Position numbers and translations under genes: made by a program. Below are positions 40,002-52,900 of a stretch of 64,000 nt of DNA, one piece after another (within the stretch, counting starts at the first letter, position 1; each line of letters starts with the position of its first letter). The DNA is from Saposhnikovia divaricata (taxonomy: Eukaryota; Streptophyta; Magnoliopsida; Apiales; Apiaceae): assembly GCA_036435485.1 (NCBI GenBank), contig CM071599.1, positions 7,218,803 to 7,282,802 of the forward strand, given 5' to 3'. Under the pieces are notes generated by a model, which searched no databases, was not told where the DNA came from, and saw only the letters and a list, made by a program, of their open reading frames with translations.

Positions 40002-41073
40002 CAGCTGCTCGCTGTTGATCTTTTTGGTTGGTTGTTTGAGGGAGACTGGCAAAAACTCTAACAAAACTTACAATATGATATAGTAAACTAGTATCAGGTT
40101 AGTGGCAACCACTGTGCAATTCTTGTGTGGCCTAAAAACATAGATGTTAATGTTAATGTTAAATGTCTGCGATAGACATTTTGATTAGTTATAAGAGATT
40201 GTATTTGTTTAATTAACTTGCTGCAGTACTACTGTAACAACATTTTGAACTAAAAGTTGTCAGGAGGAGGCAGAGATTTAAAATTCTTGAAAGAACTAGC
40301 AATGCAAAACGAATGCAGGTTGTTGAGAGCCAATGGTAGACTTTTAGGACTGAAGTTTTTTATCCGTTATTAAGAGAACCACAAATGTTGCAACTGCACA
40401 TTGATATCTAATTTGATTATCTGGGACTGATCAGTTTATGATTGAATTTGGGGTTTTGTTTCATAGATTTTCTTAGGTGCACTTTGAATGCCTCATTTCA
40501 GTTTCATATTCAATTAATGCTGACAAGGCAACAAAAACAGCAAACATTGTCCTACAATTGAGATTCTTGCATGAAAGTATATTATAGGCTGTGTCTTTTC
40601 ATTATGGTAATTATAAACTCTAGCTTATTTTCTTATTTTTATTAGAACTGGAGTTGCAAACTTCATGAAAACAGAATGGAGGGCGGTTTCCATCAGTACC
40701 CTGGTCGTGGTAAGGCTCTCATTTTGCATTTTATGATAAATTATCAGTTACGACAATAATTAACCTTCTGAAAGAGAACTTGGACCATTTTTATTTTTTT
40801 TTTTATCAAATTTCCTCTGAACATAGAAACTGCATAATATGTTCGATAAGGAGAGCAATCAGCTGGAGTTTTTATGGAAGATAACAAGATCTTTTATTGT
40901 TGCGAAATAAGATGGCATAATGTTGATGGCTGCATCTCTGAGAAGAAGAAACCAGAAGGATCACCATCAGGCAAAAGTGCCACCATTGTAAATTCACTAA
41001 CATGAACAACAAAAATGTGATATTTTAATTTTCTTCTCCGTATTTTGCAAAAGGTTTAGTGTAAAAAACTATG
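40002..41073. other. DNA between the GTE frame and the gene fragments
   Basis: May include a GTE 3' UTR. At about 40676-40710 an ATG-led piece reading MEGGFHQYPGR ends at a GTAAGG donor, like the first exon of some gene, but I cannot name it. Nothing else recognisable. Confidence 0.3.
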
Positions 41074-41592
41074 TTAGGATTTAGGAAATACTTTTAGTTC
41101 CCCAAATGTTCCTGTCATGTTCACTACTCTTGCTGAATTGGAGAGTTTGAGCAGTGGAAGCAGCTCTGTAGTGACTGCTTTTTCTCCATAATAGTTTGTA
41201 ACGAGACAGTCTACTGCCAATTCATAGTCCTCCCTGATAATTCCTTTTAACAGATGGGCATTCTCATACTGAAGGAAGACAATCAGATATAGTGGTCCAT
41301 TAATGCTTAATAAAAATTTAGAGGGCTATACATGTTCGATTATATTAGCCAAGTAAATTTTGCTTAGATTTTTTAGTCCATGTATCACTGTGTGAGCATT
41401 CTATCTATACATGATCGTTGCATATGTAAATCTAGACCCTTCATGATTACTGTTTAGGTAATACACAGATGTTATAAATGCTGTAAACATTCTACGTAAC
41501 AACCAGGAGTTGTAAACACTTACAAATCCTCCTCCATTTATAAATTTTTCAGGGCTCACAACAACGAGTCCAGGAATTGCTGCATTATTCAC
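41074..41592 (-). pseudogene. Fragment of a short-chain dehydrogenase/reductase (salutaridine/menthone reductase-like)
   Basis: Two minus-strand exons with GT-AG borders: 41592-41524 (VNNAAIPGLVVVSPEKF; the NNAG-type motif of SDRs) and 41268-41074 (YELAVDCLVTNYYGEKAV, then LLPLLKLSNSARVVNM). The pair NYYG-K and LLPLL-LS-SARVVN is typical of the plant neomenthol dehydrogenase / salutaridine reductase-like family. The Rossmann glycine motif before it and the catalytic YxxxK after it are missing; the normal VNVSS is VNMTG, and the frame ends in a stop soon after. A truncated captured or decayed gene, opposite in strand to its neighbours. Confidence 0.75.
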
Positions 41593-41712
41593 CTGATAAA
41601 ATCTATTAAATCATAAATCTTGAATCCTTTTTCATGCCCTTTTTACACCCCCTACCCCAAGACTTCATATAAAATTACACTAAATGCCATAAAAAATTGT
41701 TAAATATTGGAA

Positions 41713-41911
41713 GGTTATGAATTTAGGTGATGGGGTTGAAATTTCTGAATTGTTGGGTTATCCTTTCAGAGGTCTTGTGTTTGAGGGTCTCTGTACCCTT
41801 GAGGATCTGTCGACCGCAGTCTCAGATGCTTGCATTTGCCTTCAGAACAGTAATATACCCTACAATGTTCTTATCTCGGACTCTGGAAGGCGTATATTTG
41901 TCGTACCACAG
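41713..41911 (+). pseudogene. GDP-L-galactose phosphorylase, later exon (VTC2/VTC5-like)
   Basis: Encodes LGDGVEISELLGYPFRGL, then TLEDLSTAVSDACICLQ and NIPYNVLISDSGRR, up to a GTATAT donor after VPQ. In ascorbate-pathway GGP proteins this block lies downstream of the catalytic histidine motif. Here it comes before the block that should precede it (42045-42382). Either two separate captures or a rearranged tandem. Not a functional gene. Confidence 0.85.
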
Positions 41912-42044
41912 GTATATATTGTCACAACATCTAACTTATACTGTGCTCAGTCATTAATTTGTTTTTTGTGATTTTTATATTGTATATTCAATCCTGCTAA
42001 CCTCTAATTGTATAATAATAAGCAGTGTTATGATTATTTTCCAG

Positions 42045-42382
42045 TTCAAAGCCAGTGAGGAGGATGAAATTCACTTCGTTCCAGATGCTTCCATTGATGT
42101 TGGAAACTCCCCGACTGTTGTTGCCTTTAATGTATGTTGCTCTGTCCGCCTCACATATCAAGTGTCAGTGTCTCTTGGATATTTGGTTTTTATATTTGGG
42201 CATTGTATCAGGTTAGTCCGATTGAATATGGGCATGTGCTTCTGATTCCTCGTGTTCTTGAATGCTTACCACAAAGGATTGACCACAAAAGCTTCTTGCT
42301 TGCACTTTACATGGCAGAAGAAGCAGGAAGTCCATACTTTAGGCTGGGTTACAATAGCTTGGGTGCATTTGCTACCAACTGA
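42045..42382 (+). pseudogene. GDP-L-galactose phosphorylase, earlier exons, truncated before the catalytic His motif
   Basis: Exons 42045-42131 (EEDEIHFVPDASIDVGNSP) and 42212-42382 (VSPIEYGHVLLIPRVLECLP, then PYFRLGYNSLGAFAT), joined by a GT-AG intron. In intact GGP the next residues form the HxHxQ histidine motif of the HIT-type active site. Here the sequence diverges right after GAFAT and stops at 42382, so the catalytic centre is missing. A piece of the same family's downstream exon lies upstream at 41713. Confidence 0.87.
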
Positions 42383-42396
42383 TTGAAATGGAAATG

Positions 42397-43880
<1,484 letters not shown>

Positions 43881-44077
43881 TTATGAAATATTATTTTATT
43901 TAAAATATAGTAGTTTATTTTAAATAATATATATGCATATAAAATTGAAATCACCTATATAAAAAAAACCATAATTAAGTCTTATTTTAAATAAAAACAA
44001 TATTTTTTAACAAAAAATTTGAAATTTAAAAAGCCCATGTGTAGTGGACATAAATATCCGTCTTATTATATTAATAA

Positions 44078-44320
44078 GGGATATTCCATTTGGTACCATT
44101 GTAAAAATGACTTTTCCATTTGGTACCATTTTCCATGTGGTACCATTCACTAGTTAACTTTCGATGATACCATTTGAAAAAATAGATACTAACGTTTTGG
44201 CTGACGGAGTGGTATTCCATGGAAAAACCGATTGTACAATGGTACCATTTGGAAGTCAAAAATAGTGAATGGTATTCCATGGATAAACCAATTGTACAAT
44301 GGTACCATTTGGAATTTCCC
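44078..44320. mobile_element. MULE-type MITE with perfect 9-bp target duplication (243 bp)
   Basis: Ends GGGATATTCCATTTGGTACC and, inverted, GGTACCATTTGGAATTTCCC. Flanks TATTAATAA at 44069-44077 and 44321-44329 are identical, the 9-bp duplication of Mutator-like elements. Inside are further GGTACCATTTGG copies in both orientations. Confidence 0.87.
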
Positions 44321-46754
44321 TATTAATAAAAGTGATTATATCCGTCTCACATTTGAAATTGGACGTAATCATGAATTGTATAATTTAAATATATACTAGC
44401 TTATATGGCTACTTTTTAAATTTCTATAATTATATATATTTTTTAATGCTATTAATTTACATATCAAATTGTTGTTAAAAAATTGATATATATTAGATTT
44501 TACATGTTCGATTTAATATTTGTACTATATCTTGAATTATTAAAATTTGATTTGGACGATTTTACAACCCACGTGAAATTAACAAAATAATCTTTAATTT
44601 AGTGAGAGTCCGATTAAATCTACGCAGAAACAAAAGAGAGAATAAATTTACGATTTTACACGTTGAAAATTTCATTTGATTTATGAATTCTACTTATAAT
44701 TCGTTTCGATTATCAAAATACTCTTGCTATTATTTGAAGATGGTTCTACTAACAACCAAGTACAATTTTAATAATAAATGTAATAGGGATTTTGTCTAAA
44801 ATTTTGATAATCGGTAGTCTGATTCTCTGTACAACAAAGATCTTAAAATTAATAGATGAAAACAGTTGGATCTAGCATAAATAAAAAATTTAAAAATTTT
44901 ATAATCGGTAGTCTGGTCCTCCGTACGACAAAGATCTTAACATTAATAGATGAAAACCATTGTATCTAGCATAAAAAAAATTATATTTTAATATGTTTTA
45001 CAATAAAAAATGTATTTATATTGAAATACGAAAAGGTGTATGTCAATGATTTAAATCATATATAATTAGATTTTCTACATTGAATAGCATTATCAATGTA
45101 CGACTTTTACATTGAATAGGATTAATGTAAAAATTCGTAATTATATTTTCTCTTGAGATTCTGATTGTTTCCATTTGAATAATAATTATTAAATCATCAC
45201 TACATTAAAGATAATTTTATGAGTTTCACGTGTATTCTAAAATCATTCAAATCTGATTTCTAGATCACAAGATAGAGCCCAAATAATAAATATGAATTTT
45301 TTTTAATGCTAATAAATATAAATAAAATTCAATTCTAATACAACCTTTTTTAATTATATCATTTTCATATTATATTCTTTTTAAAATTCAATTTTAATAC
45401 AACCTTTTTAATTATATCCTTTTCAGATTATATTTTTTTTAAAATTCAATTTTAATACAACCTTTTTTAATTATATCTTTTTTTAATTCAGTTAACTGTA
45501 GGAAAATTATCTAAAGTCACTTGCATTTTATATACAAAAGTTAGATGGCATTTTTGTAATAATAGAATTCACCCCCATGTATTTACAAAAACACCCTTAC
45601 TTTTGTATTGAAAAATGAATTAACTTTAGGATATTACCTATAGTTAACTATAGGATCATTAAGCCCTTTTTAGATTATAATTTTCTTTTTAAATTTACTT
45701 CTAATGCAACATTTTCTAATCATATTCTTTTTAGGTAAAATTTTCTTTTTAATATGATATAATCTTGATCATTCAATTTTTAAAAATATTAGATTCGGTT
45801 GTTGAGATTATTTTGGCGGTACAGTAAAAAAAATTATGGATAAGATCCCTCTTACGCGTATTATATTTAAGGTTATAATTTTTAAAATTTAAAGTTTTTT
45901 CATTAATTGAATTAATTTTTATAAAACATGAATTTTGGAGGCTTAAAATTTTTTAATGTGATGATTTTATAATAATTATATAAATGTTATCCATGATATT
46001 TCTTGTAAATGAGGAATTTAGTTATAAAATATATAAAAATTGATAGGTTTTAGTTGAAAAAGATTATCGGTTAATTATTATTAATTATAAAATTATTATT
46101 TTATTTTATTAAATTGAATGCTCGTGATATAATTGAAAAAAGAGAGGTCTTAGTTAGAGAAAATTTAAATGGTAACATGTTTTTGGTGAAAAAGGTAATT
46201 GATTAGTTCATAGTAATTATAATTTAATTTTGTTATTTTACTAAATAAAATTGCTTGTAATGTCTTTAGAAAAGGATAAATTAATGTTGTCCATGATATT
46301 TCTAGAAAAAGAGGGATTTTAGTTAGAAAATATGATAAGTTTTAGCTGAAAAAGCTAATAGATATTAGTATTTTTAATATTATTAATTATATTTGACTAA
46401 ATATAAATGTCCGTGATATAATTGGAAAAAGAGAGATTTTAGTTAGAGAAAACAGAAAAGGTAACGTGAAAATTAAAAAGGTGACATGTTTTAGGTGAAA
46501 AAATTAATTAATTAGTTTATAGTAATAATAATTTAATTATGTTATTTTCCAAAATAAAATTGCTGTTTTTAGAAAATGAGAAATTAATGTTACCCGTGAT
46601 ATTTCTAGAAAAAAGGAATTTAATTAGAAAAAATAGAAGAGATGATACGTTTTAGCTGAAAAGATAAGGGATAAGTTTAAGACTACCCATATAAACTATT
46701 AGATTTTTAAATATATACTACCAACCTTTCTAAAATTCTAAAAATACCGACCTT

Positions 46755-46812
46755 GTTTTCAAAATTCCAAAAATACTACCTTCCTCAGTTGCAACTTTTG
46801 CAACCTCATTTG

Positions 46813-46850
<38 letters not shown>

Positions 46851-47684
46851 CAAAAAAGTGGTCGAAAATGTCATCTGAACCCCAGAACTTGAAATCAGAA
46901 ATTTGTAGCATCTCAGTTGCAAATGAGGTTGCAAGGCCCCGCCAGAGGCACTCATAATTGGTGAATTTGGGTTGCATGGACCCGCAGGGGCACTCATAAT
47001 TTGTTGATTTCTGATTTGCAACTTTCAGTTTTCAGTTGCAAAAGTTGCAACGGAGGTTGCAAAAGTTGCAACTGAGGTTGCAAATCGCAGTTGCAACTGA
47101 GGTTGCAACTGTTGCAACTGAGGTTGCAAAAGTTGCAACTGTTGCAACTGAGGTTGCAAAAGTTGCACCTGAGGTTGCAACTGAGGTTGCAAAAGTTGCA
47201 ACTGTTGCAACTGAGGTTGAAAAAGTTGCAACTGTTGCAACCTCAGTTGCAACTGAGGTTGAAAAAGTTGCAACTGAGGTTGCAAAAGTTGCAACTGAAT
47301 ACTGAAAGTTGCAAATCAGAAATTCACCAATTATGAGTGCCCCTGGCGGGGCCTTGCAACCCAAATTCACCAATTATGAGTGTCCCTACGGGGCCATGCA
47401 ACCCAAATTCACCAATTATGAGTGCCTCTGGCGGGGCCTTGCAACCTCATTTGCAACTGAGATGCTACAAATTTCTGATTTCAAGTTCTGGGGTTCAGAT
47501 GACATTTTCGACCACTTTTTTGGAATCCATATATCCAGATTCCAAAAAAGTGGATTCCAAAAAAGTGGTCGAAAATGTCATCTGAACCCCAGAACTTGAA
47601 ATCAGAAATTTGAAAGCTGGAAGTTGCAAATGAGGTTGCAAAAGTTGCAACTGAGGAAGGTAGTATTTTTGGAATTTTGAAAAC
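46755..47684. repeat. Foldback element with a GTTGCAACTGAGGTTGCAAA minisatellite core
   Basis: Long inverted arms: left from 46755 (GTTTTCAAAATTCC...CTCAGTTGCAAC), right ending 47684 as its complement. Inside the arms are further mirrored blocks (GTGGTCGAAAATGTCATCTG; CACTCATAATTGGTGAATTT). The centre, about 47030-47300, is some 270 bp of GTTGCAACTGAGGTTGCAAA variants in both orientations, and an AT run lies at 46814-46848. The open frames here in several phases come from the repeat period and are not genes. Confidence 0.85.
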
Positions 47685-47999
47685 ATAAAATTATAATGAG
47701 GTAGTATTTTTGAAAAAATGATTTTATAGAAGTGAAAAGATAGTTGGATGGTAGTAAAATTGGAAGTAATTGTTAAAATCTTATGTATTTATGTAAATAT
47801 CCCAAAAGATAATCGGTTAATTAGTAATATTATAATATTATTATTTTATGTTTATAAAATAGAACCGCCCGTGATATAATTGGAAAAAGAGATATTTTAG
47901 TTAGAGAAAAGGTAACGTGTTTTGGCTAAAAAAGATAATTGATTAGTTAATAGTTATTCTAATATAAATATGTTATTTTATTAAACAATTAAATAATAA

Positions 48000-48123
48000 C
48001 TATTATAACACGGGTGGTGAGGGAGGAGGGAGGGACGGAGAAATTTTGTTTAATAAAATAACATATTTATATTATAATAACTATTAACTAATCAATTATC
48101 TTTTTCAGCTAAAACACGTTACC
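48000..48123. repeat. Inverted copy of Helitron-internal repeat
   Basis: 48048-48123 is the reverse complement of about 47911-47988 (ACGTGTTTTGGCTAAAA, AACTATTAACTAATCAATTA), separated by a GGGAGGAGGGAGGGA purine block at 48020-48035. The LINE tail begins right after. Confidence 0.7.
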
Positions 48124-48129
48124 TCCCTC

Positions 48130-48567
48130 CCTGTCGGTATGCTTACTTTCGGCATGTCTATAGCTGGTTCCCGGCATGTAGATAGCTGGGGTATGCTTGG
48201 AACGGTGGCGATCACATGTGCTCACCTTTCACAAATTATAGTTGTTCATTATTCGAGGACTCTTGTTCCTCATAGCTCAGTTTTTACAACTGAGTCGCCT
48301 GAACACCGCAACAGCCATGGAATTATTGTGAAGGTCAATTGTCAAGCTACCAGTTTCGGAAGTGATGTAGGTTGGATTACTCGGGAAGCCTTTGTATTCA
48401 TTTTCAGTTTCAAGAATCTATGGATTCAGTGTGTTAAGCGGTCTGGAAACAATGCGGCTATTTGCTTAGCTCGTTTCTTGTTTATCAACCTGATTGCATA
48501 GTCACTTGGGGGGTTTGTCCGACTAGACTTGTTTTAATTTAATGGAATGAATTTGCATTTTGTCAAA
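48130..48567 (+). mobile_element. 5'-truncated LINE with RNase H-like C-terminus and poly-A tail
   Basis: An open stretch to 48501 ends in SFKNLWIQCVKRSGNNAA followed by ICLARF, the end of the RNase H domain found in plant L1-type LINEs (xxVKRSGNxxAHxLAR; the His of AHxLAR is replaced here). About 65 bp beyond the stop lies GAATTTGCATTTTGTC and a run of A (48565-48580), a LINE 3' end. The upstream reverse transcriptase is missing. Inserted in the Helitron-like repeat DNA. Confidence 0.75.
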
Positions 48568-49967
48568 AAAAAAAAAAAAAGGGTTTTGCCTTTCATTTTG
48601 CTTAGCAAAAAAAAGAAAAAATTTTAGTTAGATGAAATATAATGGATATTGTGTTTTACCTGAAAAATGAAATTATTTAGTTATATTTAATTATGTTATT
48701 TTACTACTAAAATTGCTCGTAGTGTTTTTAGAAATTGAGAAATTAATGTTGCCCGTAATATTTTTAGAAAAAAGTTAATTTAATTAGTAAATATAGGAAA
48801 GGTGATACGTTTTAGCTGTAAAAGGTAATTGATTAATTATTTGTATTATAATATTATTATTTTATTTTTATTATATAGAATCGTACGTGATATAATTAGA
48901 AAAAAAATTATAGTTGAGTGAAGAGAAAAGGTAACGTGTTTTTGCTGAAAAAGGTAATTGATTAGTTAATAGTAATTATAATATAATTATGTTATTTTAT
49001 TAAACAAAATTGCTCGTATTGTTTTTAAAAAAAGAGAACTTTTAGTTAGATAAAATATAAAAGATATTGTACTTAACCTAAAAAAGAAAATTATTTAGTT
49101 ATTGAAAAATAGAAAGATAATATGTTTAACCTGAAAATGATAATTGATTAGTAAGGAGAAATTTTAGTTAGGTAAAATATAAAAAAATATTTAATTTACT
49201 TAAAAAAGGAAATTATTTAGTTATTGAAAATAGAAAAGGTAATATGTTTAATCTTAAAACGGAAATGTATTAGTTGTATATGAAAAAGAAAAACTTTTAG
49301 TTAGATAAAATATAAAAAATATTGTACTTAACCTGAAAAAGAAAATTATTTAGTTATTAAAAAGTAGAAAAGGTAATATGTATAACCTGAAAAATGAAAT
49401 TGATTCGTAAAGGAGAAATTTTAGTTAGCTAAAATATAAAAGATATTTTATTTTACTTGAAAAAAAGGAAATTGCTTAATTATTGAAAAATAGAAAAATT
49501 AATATGTTTAACCTTAAAAAGGAAATTTATTAGTTAGGATGATAAATTTTATCTCTAATTAAGTAAGGGTAAATAAGTAAAATCAACAGGTACCGTACTC
49601 ATCGATCGACCGACCAAACTTTTAATGTTTCGGCTTTTATATAATAGTATTGATGAAGAGGTTTTACTATAAAAATATTATATTTGAAGTGGAGGATATT
49701 AAAAAAACGTTATTTAGATGCAAAATTTAGAAATTAACGTTTAGACATTTTATTTATTTAATAAAATATATATATAATATAGATTAATATGATAAAGAAA
49801 TGTAAAGTAATTTAAATTTTGAATTCCATAAGTTTGTAATTTTATTTGATTACTTTTTGAAAAATTGGTACGAATCATAAGTCTAAATATTTAAAATTAT
49901 CTTTGATAATGAAATTTGTTATATAAAGAATTTTTAATAATAGAAACTCTTTTAACTAATACATATA

Positions 49968-52900
49968 TTTATACTATTATATAAAACCCGAAACATTAAA
50001 AGTTTGGTTATTTCGTACGATACCTACTGATTTTACTTATTTACCCTTACTTAATAGTACATGTTATTTTACGTAATTATCCTTACTTAATTATTTATAG
50101 TTACTAATAACTAATAAATTTTCCTTTTCACGTAAAACATGTTATCTTTTCTATTTTTCAAAAACTAATCAATTTTCTTTTTCAAGTAAAATATGAGCAG
50201 TTCTATTTAATAAAATAAAATATTATAATTACAATTACTAATAATTAACCAATTATTTTTTAGCTAAAATACGTTACTTTTTCTATTTTTTATTTTTTTT
50301 CAGTCAACCTGTTCGGGTAACTTTATTTAAGTAAAAAGTTTTCTTTTTTCAGGTAAAATATGTTACCTTTTCTATTTTTCAATAATTAATAAATTTCTTT
50401 TTTCATGTAAAATACAGTTTATCTAACTAAAAATTTTCCTTTTCTAAAAACACTATAAGCAATTCTGTTTAATAAAATAAAATATTATAATTATTAATAA
50501 TTAACGAATTACCTTTTTCAGCTAAAATATGTTACCTTTTCTATTTTTCAATTTTTTTAGTTAATTTTACTTATTTACTCTTACTTAATGGTACACGTTA
50601 TTTTACATAATTATCCTTACTTAATTATTTATAATTACTAATAAATTTTCTTTTTCATCTAAAACATGTTACCTTTTCTATTTTTCAATAACTAATAAAT
50701 TTCTTTCCACATAAAATATGAAAAGTTCCATTTAATAAAATAAAATATTATAATTATAATTACTAATAATTAACCAATTACCTTTTTTAGCTAAAATATA
50801 TTACCTTTTCTATTTTTTATTTTTTTTCCCAGTAAAACCTGTTCGGGTAGCTTTATTTAAGTAAAATGTTTCCTTTTTGTAACGCCCCCAAATCCGGGGT
50901 CAGGGATATGGGTCGCTACCGCAGAAAACCTTAACAACCAAACAATCAACTGCCAATGTTAAATCTAAAACATGACATTCGACCCCTAACTACCAAGAAT
51001 CTTTTCAGGTTATAGGCTTGGAAACAAGAAATCCAAAAATGCATATAATAACTTACAACTCTTGGTACAACAATTCTCTTATACAGTCTTATGTTGTTAG
51101 TATCACCTTGACATAAGGTATACAACAACCACATTATTCTAATACAACAAATATTATAACTCAGGAACATGAATACCATACTAGTCTAACTAAACATTTG
51201 GTAGACAAACTCAAAATACAGAATCACTCTGAGCCGAACATCAACTCGATCCATGACTTGCCCTGCTTCGAGCTAAACTAAGTCAACTGCATCCACTATC
51301 TATCTCTGTAAAATAAGATTTAAACAAAAGCAAGAATGAGCGAAAGAGGCGCTCAGCAAGTATATAATAGAGTATACTAAAAATACTTTTGGAAAACTTT
51401 GAAGGTTTTAAAATCCAACTTGAGGATGATACCATTCTTGAAATATTCAAAACGATAATTTTTCAATAGGAAAGAGGTTTGCAGAATTCAACAAGAAATT
51501 CATCTCGACAGCTTTATAAACGATTTTGATATTTATCTCAACAATTTTATAGCGATTTCCGATAAAAACTTTGAATAACTGAGCAACAGATGCTTCAGCT
51601 ACTAAGAGACAACATTTAAGAAATTCACGAAGATACATCAACTCTCAATTAAACAAACATTCAAGAAGTTCTCAATTATTCATAATCTCACTCTTGTCGA
51701 CTAAGTACTTGCATACTTAGCTACCAGACCGGCCTGACAATAATGAGTTCATGAATAAATAAGAAGATCTCAATTCATTCTCGATTTTTAACAGTCACTG
51801 TGCAACAAATGCTTCAACGACAATCTGAATCTCGAATTAATTTAGAACAATTCAAAAAGATTCGACGCTTGATTCTCAACGATGAAAATATGATTTTTCA
51901 GAAGGAATAACCCTTAAAGATTGGAACTACGATAAGACGCTACGAGCTAAGCTGGGTGATCAGCCCATGACAGAGCTCCAATCCCGTACACTCAATACGG
52001 GTTCTCAAATGAAAGGGGATCCCAAGCCAATGCTTATACATCATCAGGCGTCACTGCTACCGATGACGTAAATATAGAAATTGGTGACTGGCGCCTCAGT
52101 CAAAAGGACGTTCCAATATGATAAGGATATTAAAAAGGAGAATTCACATTCCCAATAGATATTGAAGTGTGTCATAATCATGACAGAATATAAACAGTTC
52201 TTATAGGGGTAAAGAACAATTGTAAACTTTTATAACACAATGGATAAAATCACAAGCGGGATAAATTGAACGCAGTTATAAAACTGATTAAAAAGACTTG
52301 AACGATTTCTCACGAATTTTAGAGTTTAAATAAGGCATTTGCAGAACTTTCATTTTTAAGAAAGCATAATACTACACTAGAGCATTCATCATAGATATTT
52401 TAAAAACATGCATACTCTGAATGAAAGAGCACGGTTAGTAGTCTTGCAATACATGCATCATACTTTCGATATAATATATACTCTGAACAATAGAGCATAA
52501 ATTAAATAATTTGCAATTATGGATTTAAATCTAGTTCGCACATTTCATATATTTCAAAATACGAATACTCTGAACGATAGAGTATGCATAGATAAACTTG
52601 CCTCTGGTCCTGAGCATAAAGTAGAAAACAGCGAATAAATCCTTCGCACCTTGTCCAAGCAATTCCATGGAGGTAACTTACCTTTCTTCATACGACGCCC
52701 CGATCTTTCCTCTTTGATGCACGTCGTTCCAACTTGTTTATACCCTAATGGTACTGAAATAGTTACGAGACGTGTCAGTCCTACCCCGTATGTCGAGTAA
52801 ACACAACTTGGAATTGTCACTAAATCGTATAAAGTCAAACTATAGGTGTCCTCCCTATAGTTGATTACTCTATTATCACTTAATACACAACACATTTAGT

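Larger units (their letters stand above)
44396..49653 (-). mobile_element. Helitron-like element, minus strand, with decayed 3' end
   Basis: On the minus strand it begins TCAATACTATTATATAAAAG at 49653 with A before it, like the element at 29342, and can end at ATATAAGCTAG (44399-44396) followed by T. The 3' hairpin has decayed, so the end is uncertain. The interior is made of diverged repeats of about 150-200 bp (GTAACGTGTTTTAGCTGAAA, GGTAATTGATTAGTTAATAG) at about 45960-46680, 47770-48120 and 48600-49560. It hosts a foldback element and a LINE tail. No Rep/helicase frame. Confidence 0.5.

Noticed and set aside
47025..47373. Several 80-113 codon frames rich in VATVA or QLQPQ on both strands
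   Set aside because: Minisatellite period compatible with open frames; no start context, no homology.
48139..48260. Start of the 120-codon frame as an independent small gene
   Set aside because: Its end is the LINE RNase H tail followed by a poly-A run, so it is a truncated LINE rather than a gene.
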